Shown piece after piece: positions 1 to 33,800 of a stretch of DNA of 64,000 nt. The notes beneath the pieces were generated by a model. It ran no database searches, was not told the origin of the DNA, and worked only from the letters and a program-made list of their open reading frames with translations. The translations under genes and the position numbers were made by a program. Source of the DNA: Sitta carolinensis (lineage: Eukaryota; Chordata; Aves; Passeriformes; Sittidae); NCBI GenBank assembly GCA_032173965.1, contig JAVUNC010000004.1, positions 62,866,501 through 62,930,500 on the forward strand. The letters run 5' to 3'. Every line of letters starts with the position of its first letter. The first letter of the stretch is position 1.

Positions 1-22223
<22,223 letters not shown>

Positions 22224-22735
22224 AGACACCATGTGTCCAGGCTTGTCTTCTGCAAACCAAAGCTCTGCTCTGCTTTGTCCTCTAAATGGAAACCTTTTTT
22301 TATTTTATTTTTTTTTTAAAGAAACAAAAATTGGTTCCTGAAACACACTCATGTATTTGTATGCAAATGTAAAGCACTTCTCTTTGCTACTGCTATCCAG
22401 TAATAATGGGTCTGCAAATTTTGCAGTCCTTCATCTGCTTGAAGTATAATATTTTCTTAATGACATGAAAATACAATGAAATCACAGGATCTTTTTTTTT
22501 TCCCCAGCATTATGAGTCATCTCATTCAGGAAAATAATTTTAGTGTTGCACTTCCATGTTTCAAGAACCATTGTAATTCTCATGCACATATTTAAAGACT
22601 CATAATTAATTCTATTTATTTTGACATTTCATAAAAGATGGTCTTCTTGGACACGCAGTGATTTTAATAAATGAGGTGAAAGGAATCTGAAATTACAAAG
22701 TAAAATAGTGAAACAATAAATGTGGTCAGCCATAT
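22224..22735 (+). other. TXLNB: TXLNB 3' untranslated region (probable extent)
   Basis: AT-rich sequence with long T tracts follows the stop codon. AATAAA hexamers at 22666-22671 and 22715-22720 would place a cleavage site near 22.69-22.74 kb. The true end could lie further right; no transcript data are available, so the right boundary is inferred. Confidence 0.5.
22666..22720 (+). promoter_or_regulatory. Candidate polyadenylation signals of TXLNB (two AATAAA hexamers)
   Basis: AATAAA occurs at 22666-22671 and 22715-22720, roughly 440-500 bases after the TXLNB stop codon. Both are canonical hexamers on the sense strand. The downstream sequence is only weakly GT-rich, so choosing between them is not possible here. 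Confidence 0.5.
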
Positions 22736-25700
22736 CCAAGGAGCAGGGCAACAACCAGAGACAAATTTTTGGGCAAGGAAATGACCACTCAGCACTGTAG
22801 CCTGAACACCCACAAGCTTTCAGCTTTACCTTCCATTGGCCTTTTCTGCTCAGTGTTCTAGAGTAGGTTTTGTTTTCATCAGAACTACAGGGAAAGGGAA
22901 AAGATCTTTTCTTGATTAACATAAAATAACTGAAAACAACAGCAATTTCCAAATTGATGGCAATTCCCAAGAAAGGAGTCACAAATCTCTTTCTACACCC
23001 AATGGAAAACAGCTACATTGTCGTACTATTTGGAATCATAAGGCCAACAGTGGAGATCATGCCTGTTTCCAGCTCACAAATGAGGTTAGAAGTTCAGAAG
23101 TTGGTTGCAGATCCCAGTTCCTAGGCAAGGAGCAGAAAGCAGAGTGGAAGGTACCAGGATGTAATCCTGAAGAATACAGAAGAATAATCCTGAGATCCTG
23201 CTTCTGGATCCCTCCCAGTCAGAGCCACATGAACCACAGCTCCCTCTGGGCCCTGCTGCATGTGCTGATGCTCCCAGGAGGATGAGGACACTCTCCTGTC
23301 ATCCCATTCTGGAAGCACAGCACTACTCAATAATCCAGAAGCAAAGAGGAACCAGGAAAGCAGGAATCCCTCTCACAGATGCTACATTCTCACCCCCTTT
23401 CTTGTCTAACCAGCTCTTCCCATCTGACTGCAAACAGCTATTGCTTAAAAAACCTTGCCAGAAACTGGTTTATTCTGGTGCCAAGAACAGAGATGAAGAA
23501 GGAAGGAGGCAAGACAGCTACCCAGACAGCTCTACAGTCTCAAGCAAGGAGAGTAAGCAGGCTTTTTGAAAGAAGGTTAAAACAATCCTGTGGGCACATT
23601 CCTTGTTTCTCATCTCCTTCCCCCAAATTCCATCCAGGCCTTTCAGAGTCTGAACTGGATAGCTTAAGAATTTGAAAAGGGCAATTGAACCAGATGTGTA
23701 GAGGCTGCAAAGGGGAGACTTACAATCAAAGAAACTCATGAAACATGAAAATCCCAAGAAGACCCTGAAGACAAAGTGACTCATTCAAGCCAAAGTTGAA
23801 GTACAGGTGAACCAAGAGGAAAGATGTCACCTTTGACACACTGTAGGAAACAGTGGCCACAGAGTCCTTCCAGCATGCCACCCTCCAAAAATGGGGCTTG
23901 AATCTTTGCTTACTGCCAACATCATCCTTACCCTGGTTAAATATGTCTGTGAACTGCTTGGTCCAGCCTTTTCCAGAGCTAACCTCAGACTATACAGAGC
24001 ATAAACTGCAAAAGTGTGTTTGGATATGGCCTGTAGCTATTATGACTACAGTTTTCAAATGTGAATGCCTTATGTTAAATAACAAGGCCTACAGGATTTA
24101 TCTCATGTCTTTAATCATGTGAAAGTAGATAATTTGAGTCTTAGTTATCTTAAGCTCCTTTAATAAGCAGTGGAGAAATAAAAGCATCATTTGAGGACAA
24201 ATCATCCCATGATAAGACTGGCATCCAAGTCAGAAGGAATTAGTTTCTCTCTGAAGATGATCTTTCTCTTCAGATTCTAGAGACAGCCTAAGACAACTAA
24301 TTTAAATTTAATATGTCTATTGTTTGGTATCTAAATTAGGCAACATGAATCCCATCAAATATTCAGATTCAAAGCCCTAAGTGAATGGCCATCTCTGAAA
24401 ACCAAGCCAGCTATGTGCCTGTGAAAACATTAATCTACAACAAATCTGTATCCTAAGATAAAAAGTTATACTCACCTGATACACTTTTTTTTTTAGTTTC
24501 CATTGACTTAAGTTGCTAGAAATATAGCTTCCATTACAAGTTTTGTTTGTTATTTGGGTGACTTCTAAAATTGTTGCAATTTATATACTTGTTAATGTTT
24601 CAGGGGTTTTAATTCTTGATCTTGTTTGATTCTGCTGCCATTTTAGTAACCACCTGCATGAAATCAACTTCTTTTTCTCTAAACATGCCCTTCTTTTTCT
24701 TCAAATAGCCTTCAGCTGTTGATGTTTTCTTATACATTCAAATATTCACTGCAATAATAATGGCCTTACAACTTTAGGTAGGTTCCATTTTGCATAATCA
24801 TTATGGTCACATCTTTAATTATGTAATTGATGTCTCATACCTTCCAGCTTCAGCAAGCAGGGAGACAAGGATCCTGCAGATAAAAACTTCCTACATAGTT
24901 ATGATTTATTCTTACAGCATCATTCCTCATGAATAAATACACAGCCTTCTGGGAAAATTACTCCCACTCTATTCCACCTTTCTCATTTTTGCTCTTGAAA
25001 TTCTAACACTGCACTCACATACTTGCAGCTCCTATTACTAGGAGTTTCTCTCACACACCTGTTGCTTCTCCTTAAATGCCATGTATCACCTGCATTTTTT
25101 CTCAGCAGTTTCCTCCTCATTTTCAGTATGTGTGCACACATACAACACTGAAGCATGGGAGAGTGACCTCCATAGCTTTTAGTTTCAGGATTTGGCTTCA
25201 CATGTTTACAAGAGATGAGAATTGTAGGGAAAATTCTGGCTGATCCCAGGCTGCATAGAGCATTTAGAGGCAAACTGTGGAGATGGTTTATGTGTAATCT
25301 CACGGTCTGTAGAGCTGTGGGAAGCTGGAGTACCCTCAGTAGAAGTCAAAAATCTGCAAAATGTAACCAAGCACCTCTTCATCATCCACTGCAACAGATT
25401 GGAAGATTAAATCACCATGACCATCCACAGATTTCTATGTGCTAACCTACATTCTCTCATTCTTCTCCAGCATTAATTCCCGGCCTCCCTTGCTCTTTTC
25501 TTCCACTGGTACCCAATATAAAACTAACTATGCACAGTATCCTTGTGAAAAGCCTTTGGGATGTCAGTCTGCACCACAGCTCTGCTACACTTCCTCAGGT
25601 GCCTCTGCACTCAAGGCACACAAATCCATATTTCTGTGGGTTTCAACACTCATCTGGAGGCAGTAAGTGGCAGTGAGACCTGCCTCCCCAGTGTTCATCG

Positions 25701-26854
25701 TTATCATCATTATTCTACTATTCTGGCAGTCTCATCAGTCCTGGTGTGTTCTGAGGTTGCCTCCATCAGTCTTGCTTTTTCTTCACACAGTTATTCCCTT
25801 ACCATCAGGCACAGATTTGGGGGTGAGCAGAAATGGTAATGGTAGCTCTTTCTTCCTTACTAAGAAGCAATATCTTTTTTTAAATCAGCATCTGCTGAGA
25901 TTCATTTGGTTTCTAGAATTTTTGTTTTCTCAGTTTAACTGGTCCAGGTGCCCTATGGGTGACACTGGAAAGCTTCAGCCTGCCCACTGCCAGCCAGTTC
26001 AGGCTCTGAAAAACAAAGCTGCAAGCTGAACACACCTCCAGTGTCACAGCCAGTCCTACAGAAAAGAACCTTAAGTCCCAAGGGTCAAGTGCTGCTAATC
26101 ATCATGCTATCTCTTACCATGTGTTTCCCATCAGTTTCCAGGGAAATAAAAGTAAAATGCCATCTCTGTCAGAAACAGGAGCTGCAGCTTGTCCCCCTGT
26201 GCCCTCTCAAGACATCATTCCCTCTCAGATGCTGCACCCGCTGCCCTCACCCGTGTGCTCTGCATGGCTGCATTTCAATTGGGTCACTCAAACAATTCAG
26301 GTTAAAAATACACCACCACAATCACCAAGAAGAGCTAATTTTAACTCAGATCATTGCAGTGGTCCCATTGGGTTTTTGTTCTGACAGTATCTAGCAAAAC
26401 ATGACCTCAATTCTGGTCACTGTGACTTCTAATTGAACTCCACCCATCCGCTGCTCATAAAGGAATCCACATATTTAGATGTTAATTCTAGATCATCATG
26501 CTGTTCTCAGAGTCAAGGGTAGCCTTCCCATTGACTATTTTAACAGACACTTCCTGGACTGAATATAGAATTCAGAAAGCTGTATTTTAAATCTCAGTCT
26601 GACCCCCAACACAAAAGACAGGGAAGACACAATATCCAACACACATTGATAATGACGGGCTGCAGCCTTTGGAACTGGGTGTTACATCTTCTGCACACAA
26701 AGAAAGCTCTCACACTTCCGTACAGACACCCTGGGATCTCATACAGGAGAACAGGTCAAGTGCCAGCAGCAGGGTCATCACTCAAACTTCAAGGTCCCAG
26801 TCACTGTGGCAGAGACTAATCAGCAAATCAACTCAGCAAAATACATGTACTGAG
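22736..26854. other. Intergenic region, TXLNB side
   Basis: AT-rich sequence between the convergent genes. Open frames reach about 117-120 codons (for example 22629-22982 minus and 25667-26029 plus) but none has recognisable domains, splice context or a codon pattern. I see no supported gene here. Confidence 0.6.
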
Positions 26855-26940
26855 TTTTTTCTTTTCTTTTCTTTTTTCTCTTTGTTTCTTTTCTTCTTTT
26901 CTTTCCTTTCTTTCCTTTTTTCTTTTCTTTCTTTTCTCTT
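26855..26940 (+). repeat. Polypyrimidine (CT-rich) tract
   Basis: An almost pure C/T run of about 86 bases, made of CTTTT and CTTT units with a single G at 26884. Such homopurine-homopyrimidine sequence can form triplex (H-DNA) structures; whether it does so here is inference. Confidence 0.85.
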
Positions 26941-27517
26941 ATTACGAAATGTTAGTAAATCAGTTTATAGACCACAGCATCCCAGAACACAAGACTGCTT
27001 CTGTTACACTGAAGGCTGAATGTAATATCAAAAAAATGAGATTTTTTTTCACAGAAAGAAGAAAACCAGTGAAGTCCATGTCGTTTTTCCTAGAAGCAGC
27101 CTCTATTTGTAGGTTGTTAATGCAGCGTTACCTCTTGAAATCCAGGGTCACATTTGAATTACATCAACCGGAAACAGTTTTGATTTTAAGTTTGTGCTTC
27201 TAGACCATCACTAGACTACCAGACCATTGCACAAAGCCACACCTTTAACTGGTGCTATTCTACACAGCTAGAGAGTCTGTTCAGAAAAGTCTGGGTGATA
27301 GAAATAGTGGCTTGATGCAGGGTCAGAAAGAGAGGGACCTGCCACCATGAGAGATGCCTTAGCAGCAGATCCCTGTACCTGCCTTGGTCAATCCATTTAT
27401 CCCACCTGTCATTTTCTGCATCATTAAATACACCCATAACACTTTAGATGAAAATAACTGCAGTTCACAAGCGTGGTTCCCAGCAGCATGGTACATTCAG
27501 CTGGCTCCTCAGAAAGG

Positions 27518-27673
27518 TGTCATGGTTTAGCCCCAGCTGGCAATTAAATACCATGCAACCACCCCTTCACTACCCTCATCCCACAGTGCTATGGAGAGGA
27601 AAATCAGAAAAGGTTAAACCCATGGACTGAGATAAGAACAGTTTAACATCTGAAATAGATTAAAATACATTAC

Positions 27674-27705
<32 letters not shown>

Positions 27706-27732
27706 ATTAATATTATTATATATTATTATATT

Positions 27733-27772
<40 letters not shown>

Positions 27773-28180
27773 CAGGAGATAACAAAGAGTGAGAGAGGAA
27801 TACAACCCAAGAAAGATGAATAATGCACAGTTCAGTTGTTTACCATCCACTGACTGATGCCCAGCCTGCCCCTGAGCAGCAATCAGTAGCTCCTGGCCAA
27901 CTCCCCACAGTTCATATACTGCACATTTCACTCTGTGGTGTGAAATAACCCCTTGGACAGTTTGTGTTAGCTGTCCTGGATATGTTCCCTCACAGCTTCT
28001 TGTGCACCTGCTCGCTGACAGAGCATGGAAAACAGAATTCCTTGACTAAGAATAAGAACTACAGAGCAAAAACTAAAGCATCAGTGTATTATCAACATTA
28101 TTTTCATACTGAATCCAAAACACAGCGCTGTACCAGCTACTAGGAGGAAAATTAACCCTATTCCAGACAAAGATAGGACA
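27518..28180 (-). mobile_element. Solo LTR of an endogenous retrovirus, minus orientation
   Basis: The element runs from TGT at 27518 to ACA at 28180, so both strands begin TG and end CA. The plus strand opens TGTCATGGTTTAGCCCCAGC, the outer edge of a common avian LTR family. Read on the minus strand it has a TATA-like TATATGAAC (27918-27910), an (ATT)n stretch, and a degenerate poly(A) region near GTTAAACTG. The flanks (AAAGG left, AAAGT right) match at four of five bases, possibly a decayed target-site duplication. No internal gag, pol or env sequence adjoins it. The family assignment is from memory. Confidence 0.85.
27673..27772. repeat. ATT/AAT microsatellite forming an imperfect palindrome inside the LTR
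   Basis: An (ATT)n run on the left (27674-27709) is followed by a TATATA-type centre and an (AAT)n run on the right (27731-27770). The two arms are reverse complements, giving a potential stem of about 36 bp. The LTR family often carries an ATT microsatellite at this place (from memory); the second, inverted arm is the unusual part. Confidence 0.85.
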
Positions 28181-28835
28181 AAAGTAGATTAAACTTATCC
28201 TTCTGCTAAAGATCACAGTGACCTTGTGCATGCAGAACAGCAGCTGACAACCTGCCCAGAACTTCCACATCTTTAGTCTATTAAGTTTGCTGTTATCTAT
28301 TTCTATGTCTCGGTTACACTCATAACAATGAAGATTCTTAATGAAACACAGCTTAAGCCACAGTCACCAGTGAATTGACATATACCATACTGACATCCTA
28401 ATTATGTATTAATGTAACATATCGAATGAGGCAGGTGTTTTGTTACAGAGCTGTAGTAAGCTCTGCAACCCCACACCTGCAGGGCCCTTGCTGCTCTGCT
28501 TGGTGCCCTTCTACTCCAGAGAGGATCTGGGTTTCTTGCTGCACCCTGGAGAATCCCACAGATACCAGTGGATGGCAGGGGGAGACGTAGAATGCAGACA
28601 CCAGGTGGTGGTGTACCTGGAACTCCTGCAAATTTTTCATTATGATCTCTGCTTTTGGGACCCTGCATCTCACACAATTGAATTATTCTGCCTCATATTG
28701 CTGCTTGTAAAATGTGGGTAGTGAATGTGGTTGTGAATTATTTTGAGTGCAAGTAACATTTACTGCTCAGTAAGACTAATTGCTTTCATTTAATTTAGGA
28801 TGCCATTAAAAATTATAATCATGTAATATCGTATA
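28181..28835. other. Intergenic segment between LTR and CR1
   Basis: A GC-richer patch lies at about 28450-28630. Overlapping open frames of 76-93 codons occur on both strands, with no recognisable product. Nothing can be assigned. Confidence 0.5.
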
Positions 28836-29105
28836 TTGGTAGGGAACTTTAGAGATCACCTCCCCTTCCTGAGGGAAGCAGGAGCAATTTTGAAGCTACA
28901 TCAGGTTGCTCAGGTCCTGTCAGTTTTGAGTATTTCCAAGGATAGAGACTGCATGTCTCTGGATACTTGTTCCCATATTTCATTTTCCTTCACAGTGAAT
29001 TTTTTTCCCTTCTATCTAATCTTCCTTCCTTGGTGCAGCCCATGTCCTTGGCCTCTCTCCTTGCCATTATGCATCACTGTCTTCTCTACAGCCTCCCATC
29101 ATTAG
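28836..29105 (-). mobile_element. Diverged CR1 LINE fragment, minus orientation
   Basis: The phrases TAGAGATCACCTCCCCTTCC, CATCAGGTTGCTCAGGTCCTG and GAGTATTTCCAAGGATAGAG match the reverse complement of the CR1 3' end, followed by the usual CTTCTATCTAATCTTCCTTC block. It is heavily diverged and the boundaries are approximate. Confidence 0.65.
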
Positions 29106-29946
29106 TTTAAGATTCCCTCTGGACAAACCCAGTCCTTGAGATGACATGGGACATTCTTGTCTCATAGCAAGAGAACCCTCATGCATGTTTAACTGCAGCA
29201 GCGTGTTCCCTGCCTGTTCACACTGCTGCTGTCCAGGTAAAGCAGCCATTCATCCACCAGTCTTCCCAGTACCTCACCATGAACTCCATCACAGTGGAAA
29301 CCCTGATCTATTTTTCCAGCATGGCAGCTCACATGAACATTTTCTAACCCAGCCTGGTGAAAATGCCTCAGGCAGCTTTAGATTGTTATAAAAATGCTCA
29401 AGCAAACCAAATCATTTTGAATTGGTTTTGCTCAGGGGATGACTTTGTAGGCAGCTGTGCCAGGTGAGCAGAGAAAAAACTGTTGGCCAACAGGTAGGTT
29501 CATTCAGGTCCATTGGGAATGCAAAATCCTCATCCCTCAGTGGCTGCAGCTCCCCCAGGACATGTGGCACAGCAACAGCTACTTGAGCACTAATTCCCAT
29601 AGGCTCAGGTTCCTGTGCTTGATTGAGTTTTTCTCCTGAGGTTTGTCAAAACTTTCTGAGTCCTCAGCAGAGCACTAATTGTTAACAATAACATTTACAC
29701 AGGTGTATGAACTTTCCAAACGTACTGTTCCTGCTTGCCAAGCAAAATGTTACAAGGATTAAGAAGAAAAATGCAACAGCAGAAGAACTTGGTTAAAGCA
29801 CACCCATGTGTGCTATGTTGAAACAGAGAATGCAAAACAAGCAAAAGTCTTTTCTAATCCTTAAAGGTTCAAAAGCTTAAGTCTGTCTTGTAAAGACATT
29901 TTGTCTTGTTGCACCAGCCTATTATTGAGAAGCCACTCTAGACTAG
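29106..29946. other. Intergenic segment between two CR1 copies
   Basis: No gene or repeat is recognised here. Open frames are at most about 80 codons and lack family features. Confidence 0.5.
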
Positions 29947-30855
29947 AGTAGAATAGAACAGTTCAGTTGGAAGGGACCTACAATGATCATCTAATCCAAC
30001 TGCCTGAGCACTTCAGGGGTAACCAAAATTGAAGCACTTTGTTAATGGCACTGTCCAAATGCCTCTTAGACACTGACAGTCTTATGCCATCAAGCACCCC
30101 TCTAGAAAGCCTGTTCCAGGGTTTGACCACCCTCTTGCTAAAATAAAAGGTTTCCAGTGCCCAGTCTCAACCTCCTCTGTTGCAGCTTTGAACCATTCCC
30201 ATGTGTCCTAGCACTGAATTACAGTGAGATCAGCACCTCCCTCTCCATGCCCTCTCCTCAGGTAGCTACAGACAGCAACAAGGTCAATATTCAGCCTCTT
30301 TTTCTCCAAACTCAAGCCCAAAGTCCCCCTCCACTCCTCACAGGACATGCCTTCCAGCCCTTCCATCAGCTTTGTTGCCCTATTCTGGATGCACTCGAGG
30401 ACCTTCACATCATCCTTAAACTGTGTGCCCCAGAACAGCTCACAGTGCTCAGGATGAGGCTGGTGATGCTGTGTCTGGTGCACCCCAGGATAGAGTTTGC
30501 CCTCCTGGCTGTCTGGGCACACACTGCTGACCCACACTGAGCTGCTGCCCATCAACAGCCCCACATCCCTCTCAGCACAGCACAGCTGTCCTCCAGACTC
30601 TCCTCTCCCAATTTATACTTGTACCTGATGTTACTCTGTCCCAGGTGCATTTAGACTTGAATTTTATCCCATGAATCATTGCTCAGTAGTCCAATCTATC
30701 TAGATTCCTCTGCAAGGCCTCTCCTCCCTTCAGGGTCATCAGCACCTCCCAGTTGAGTACTATCAGCAAACCTGCCAACGGGGCATTCAAGTACTGCATC
30801 CAGATCATTTAAAGTACATTAAACAGAACATACCCTACAGGGCATCTCCCAGAGG
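29947..30855 (-). mobile_element. CR1 LINE fragment (about 0.9 kb), minus orientation, with broken RT remnant
   Basis: The 3' end lies on the left (AGAATAGAACAGTTCAGTTG, then GAAGGGACCTACAATGATC) and the element continues through the C-terminal part of the CR1 open frame. On the minus strand a 118-codon fragment includes KDDVKVLECIQNRATKLMEG and SLEKKRLNIDLVAVCSYL, typical of the end of the CR1 reverse-transcriptase protein. Further right, diverged CR1 text continues to about 30855. The copy is decayed and cannot be active. Confidence 0.9.
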
Positions 30856-33800
30856 TGCTCTAATCACCAAAGTCTGAACAATATACGTGTGATAACCCCT
30901 TTGAAGTCTGTTGGATACGTAATTTTATTTTGAAAAGTGAAGTAATGGCTGATGAACTATGTAACCGCAAGGACTTGTGAGGCATCAGCTTGGTCCCAAA
31001 AGACAGGGGCAAGGCTAAGTCAGTATGATGAAGATCTTACGTGGTCTGTGCCTTAGCACTATTTACTCCAGGACTCAAAAGAGCCTGAAATATCTTCCCC
31101 TGTGCCGCTGCAGTGTGCACCTGCAGCAGTCAGAGGGAGCAACAGTACTGCAGAGGAAAGTCAGACTTATTTTGGGGTCCTCACTGCCACACTGCAGGTT
31201 TCCAAAAGTGCAATACTGACATTTCTGGGTCCTGTACATTTTCAAATTGACACAGTCAACCAGTGTAAATTCCTATATGCATGTTTATCATGCCTTGGCA
31301 TCCATCAAAATAATCAGAAAAAATGAAAGTTCAGAGTTACACAGTATTTTTTCTGAAGATTATACACAGCTAGTTTAAAACTTGGCTTACTCTCTCTGGC
31401 TTACCTCACAAAACTACATTTTCACTACTCAGCAGCTGAGCACAGAGGGAAGAGAGGATTCAGCAGTAATCTGAGCTGGAAAGTCCAGCTGCTTTACATG
31501 TAGGTGTGTGTTTGTGCAGCAGTGCCAGCTGAGTGGTCATGGGACAGCAGGACAGCCTTGCTCTCAACCCCAGAGCAGGGCTGGGCCCCCCTCTCCTGCC
31601 AGCACATTTCCATCAGAGGCCAGAAATGAAGCACATCAAAACTTACACAGAATAGGTTTTAATATAAATAACAGAACCCCAGTAAGGCCATGACAACGCT
31701 GCAGAGGAGAGTGCCAGCATGCAGACACCATCCTCAGCAAAAGCCAACTGCAGCCCACAAACTCCCCTCCCTTGGTGTCCTCCCTGTGACCACTGCTAGG
31801 GTGGTGACTCCCACCAGCTCGAGTGACTTAATGGAAGACAGAGACCAGAGGAAGCCCTTTGTATTTGACAATGGTTTCTCACCAGCTAAACTTTATATTG
31901 CAGCTAAACTAGATGAGTCATAAACAGCTTGAGTGAAGCTCTCCTGGTCTTCGCCAAAGTGCTAATTCCACCTCTCCCCCAGTCTGTTGAGTCAGAACAT
32001 TTCTCCCTCCAGCCCTGTTCTGCTGTGCACAATCCAGAGAAGAACGGCAGTGTTAATTCTCCCATCACCACTTTTCCTGCCTTCAGCCAAATGCCCTCAC
32101 CTTACCATATGAGTCAGATTTCTGATTCTTCTCTTCCTGTGAAAGGGATTTAGCGGATAAACCCTCATTAATATTATAATTCTTATTAAGAATTCCTTGC
32201 TAATGAGAGATCTGCCTAACACATGACTAGACTAATTTGTACAGTGCTTGTTCTCAGCTGTACCTGTACTCTGAAGTTCTGATGTCCATCAATTATCCAA
32301 AGCACTAGGACAAATCTTCTGGCATAAACAGGCACGACCCCATTTCCAGAGACTTCAGGAGACAGAAGACAACTACACTGCCAAAATCCTGTCTTGGTTT
32401 CCTAGATCTGCTGCAAGCTACTCATTTCTCACTTTTTCCAGCCACAAACAGGCAGCTGCTGAAACCTGCTTCTATTAGGATCTTCCCACAGAGCAGAAAG
32501 GTGGGTGGGCAATCCTGCTCCACCAGCTGCGGCGCTGGGCCGCCCCCTCTGCATGAGCACCAGTCCCACACGCCATGGTAGTGACAGTGTGCTCCCAACC
32601 CATCGTCCAGTGCACAACCAATGAAGCAAGGACCCTCTCCAGACATCTGCATGGTGCAGGGAACCTGAGCAGGCTCATGCTGCTTTAGGTTCCCCGTGTA
32701 ACAGGTCTCACATCACTGACACGCAGCAACAGGGGGCAGCTAAGTGCTGCTGCTTTTTGCCTTGCTCTTCCATGGCAGCCTTTTAGATAAATAGTTCTCA
32801 GAAGGTCAAAAGTATGTCAGAGATGACAGAGGCAGAACACTGAAGCAAAACAATTCAGCTGTCATATCCATGCTGGTCCTCTCCAAGGCTTTGCATCTTG
32901 TACCTGCAAGCACTGAGGTGCACAGAGGCAGGTCAGTGGGTCTGCAAGGAGCCAGGTCCATGACCCCCACGGCTGTGAACATCCCTTCAGCACGGGTGGG
33001 ACAGCAGAGGTAAAGAAGTGCAACAGGGACTCTGCCATCCAGAGGCAGAGGAAGTTAAATTCAACAAGACACAAGCATAAAAATCACAGTTCTTAAGTGA
33101 GGAACTGCTTGCAAAATCAACAGGAAGAATTGCTGTAAAACTTCAGACTGGAAATGACCCTTACTCTGCACTTTTTACTCCAACCACCCTGGCTGCTGCA
33201 CTGCTTGAAGCAGTGGATTGCACTTTGTGTGTTATTGTGCTCCCAACCATTTTGTTTCCATGTTCCACCCATATTCAGCCTGATCCCCTTTTGCCATCAA
33301 CCTGGCAGCCAATCTAGCCATGACTGAACCAAATGGAGAGGCTCTCCAATGGCAAGGAAAGACTTCCACACAGTTCAATATATTATTTGGCAAAAAACAG
33401 ATTTAAAAGCAGGCTATATTCAATTATTTGTATAACTGGAATATCCTTGTTACAGAGTTTGTAACCATAGCAATCACTTAAACAAAGCTTTAAAGAAAAT
33501 ATTCCCTTGTTATCAAAATATTGATCCTAGGTTCTGATTGTTTCTCCGTCTTTCTCATTTCTGATCTCAGAGGTGCTGTCTGCCTCCAGGTCTTATAAAA
33601 TACATGGAAAAGGAAGAGCTCAGCTCGGAGACACCAAGTATCCTCAGCTAGTACTTGTGTCTTGTGCCCATAGAACAATGCTTCCTAAATACACAGATAC
33701 AAAAGGATCAGGTTGTCATGTGGGGATTGGGAGGTTTGAAACATTATACAAGTAATCAGCTAGCAGGGATGTTTCTCAGAACAAGTCTCAGGCAATTAAA

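Noticed and set aside
30157..30564. Open frames of 127 and 118 codons on both strands near 30.3 kb
   Set aside because: Both lie inside the CR1 element; the minus one is the decayed C-terminal part of the CR1 protein, not a host gene.
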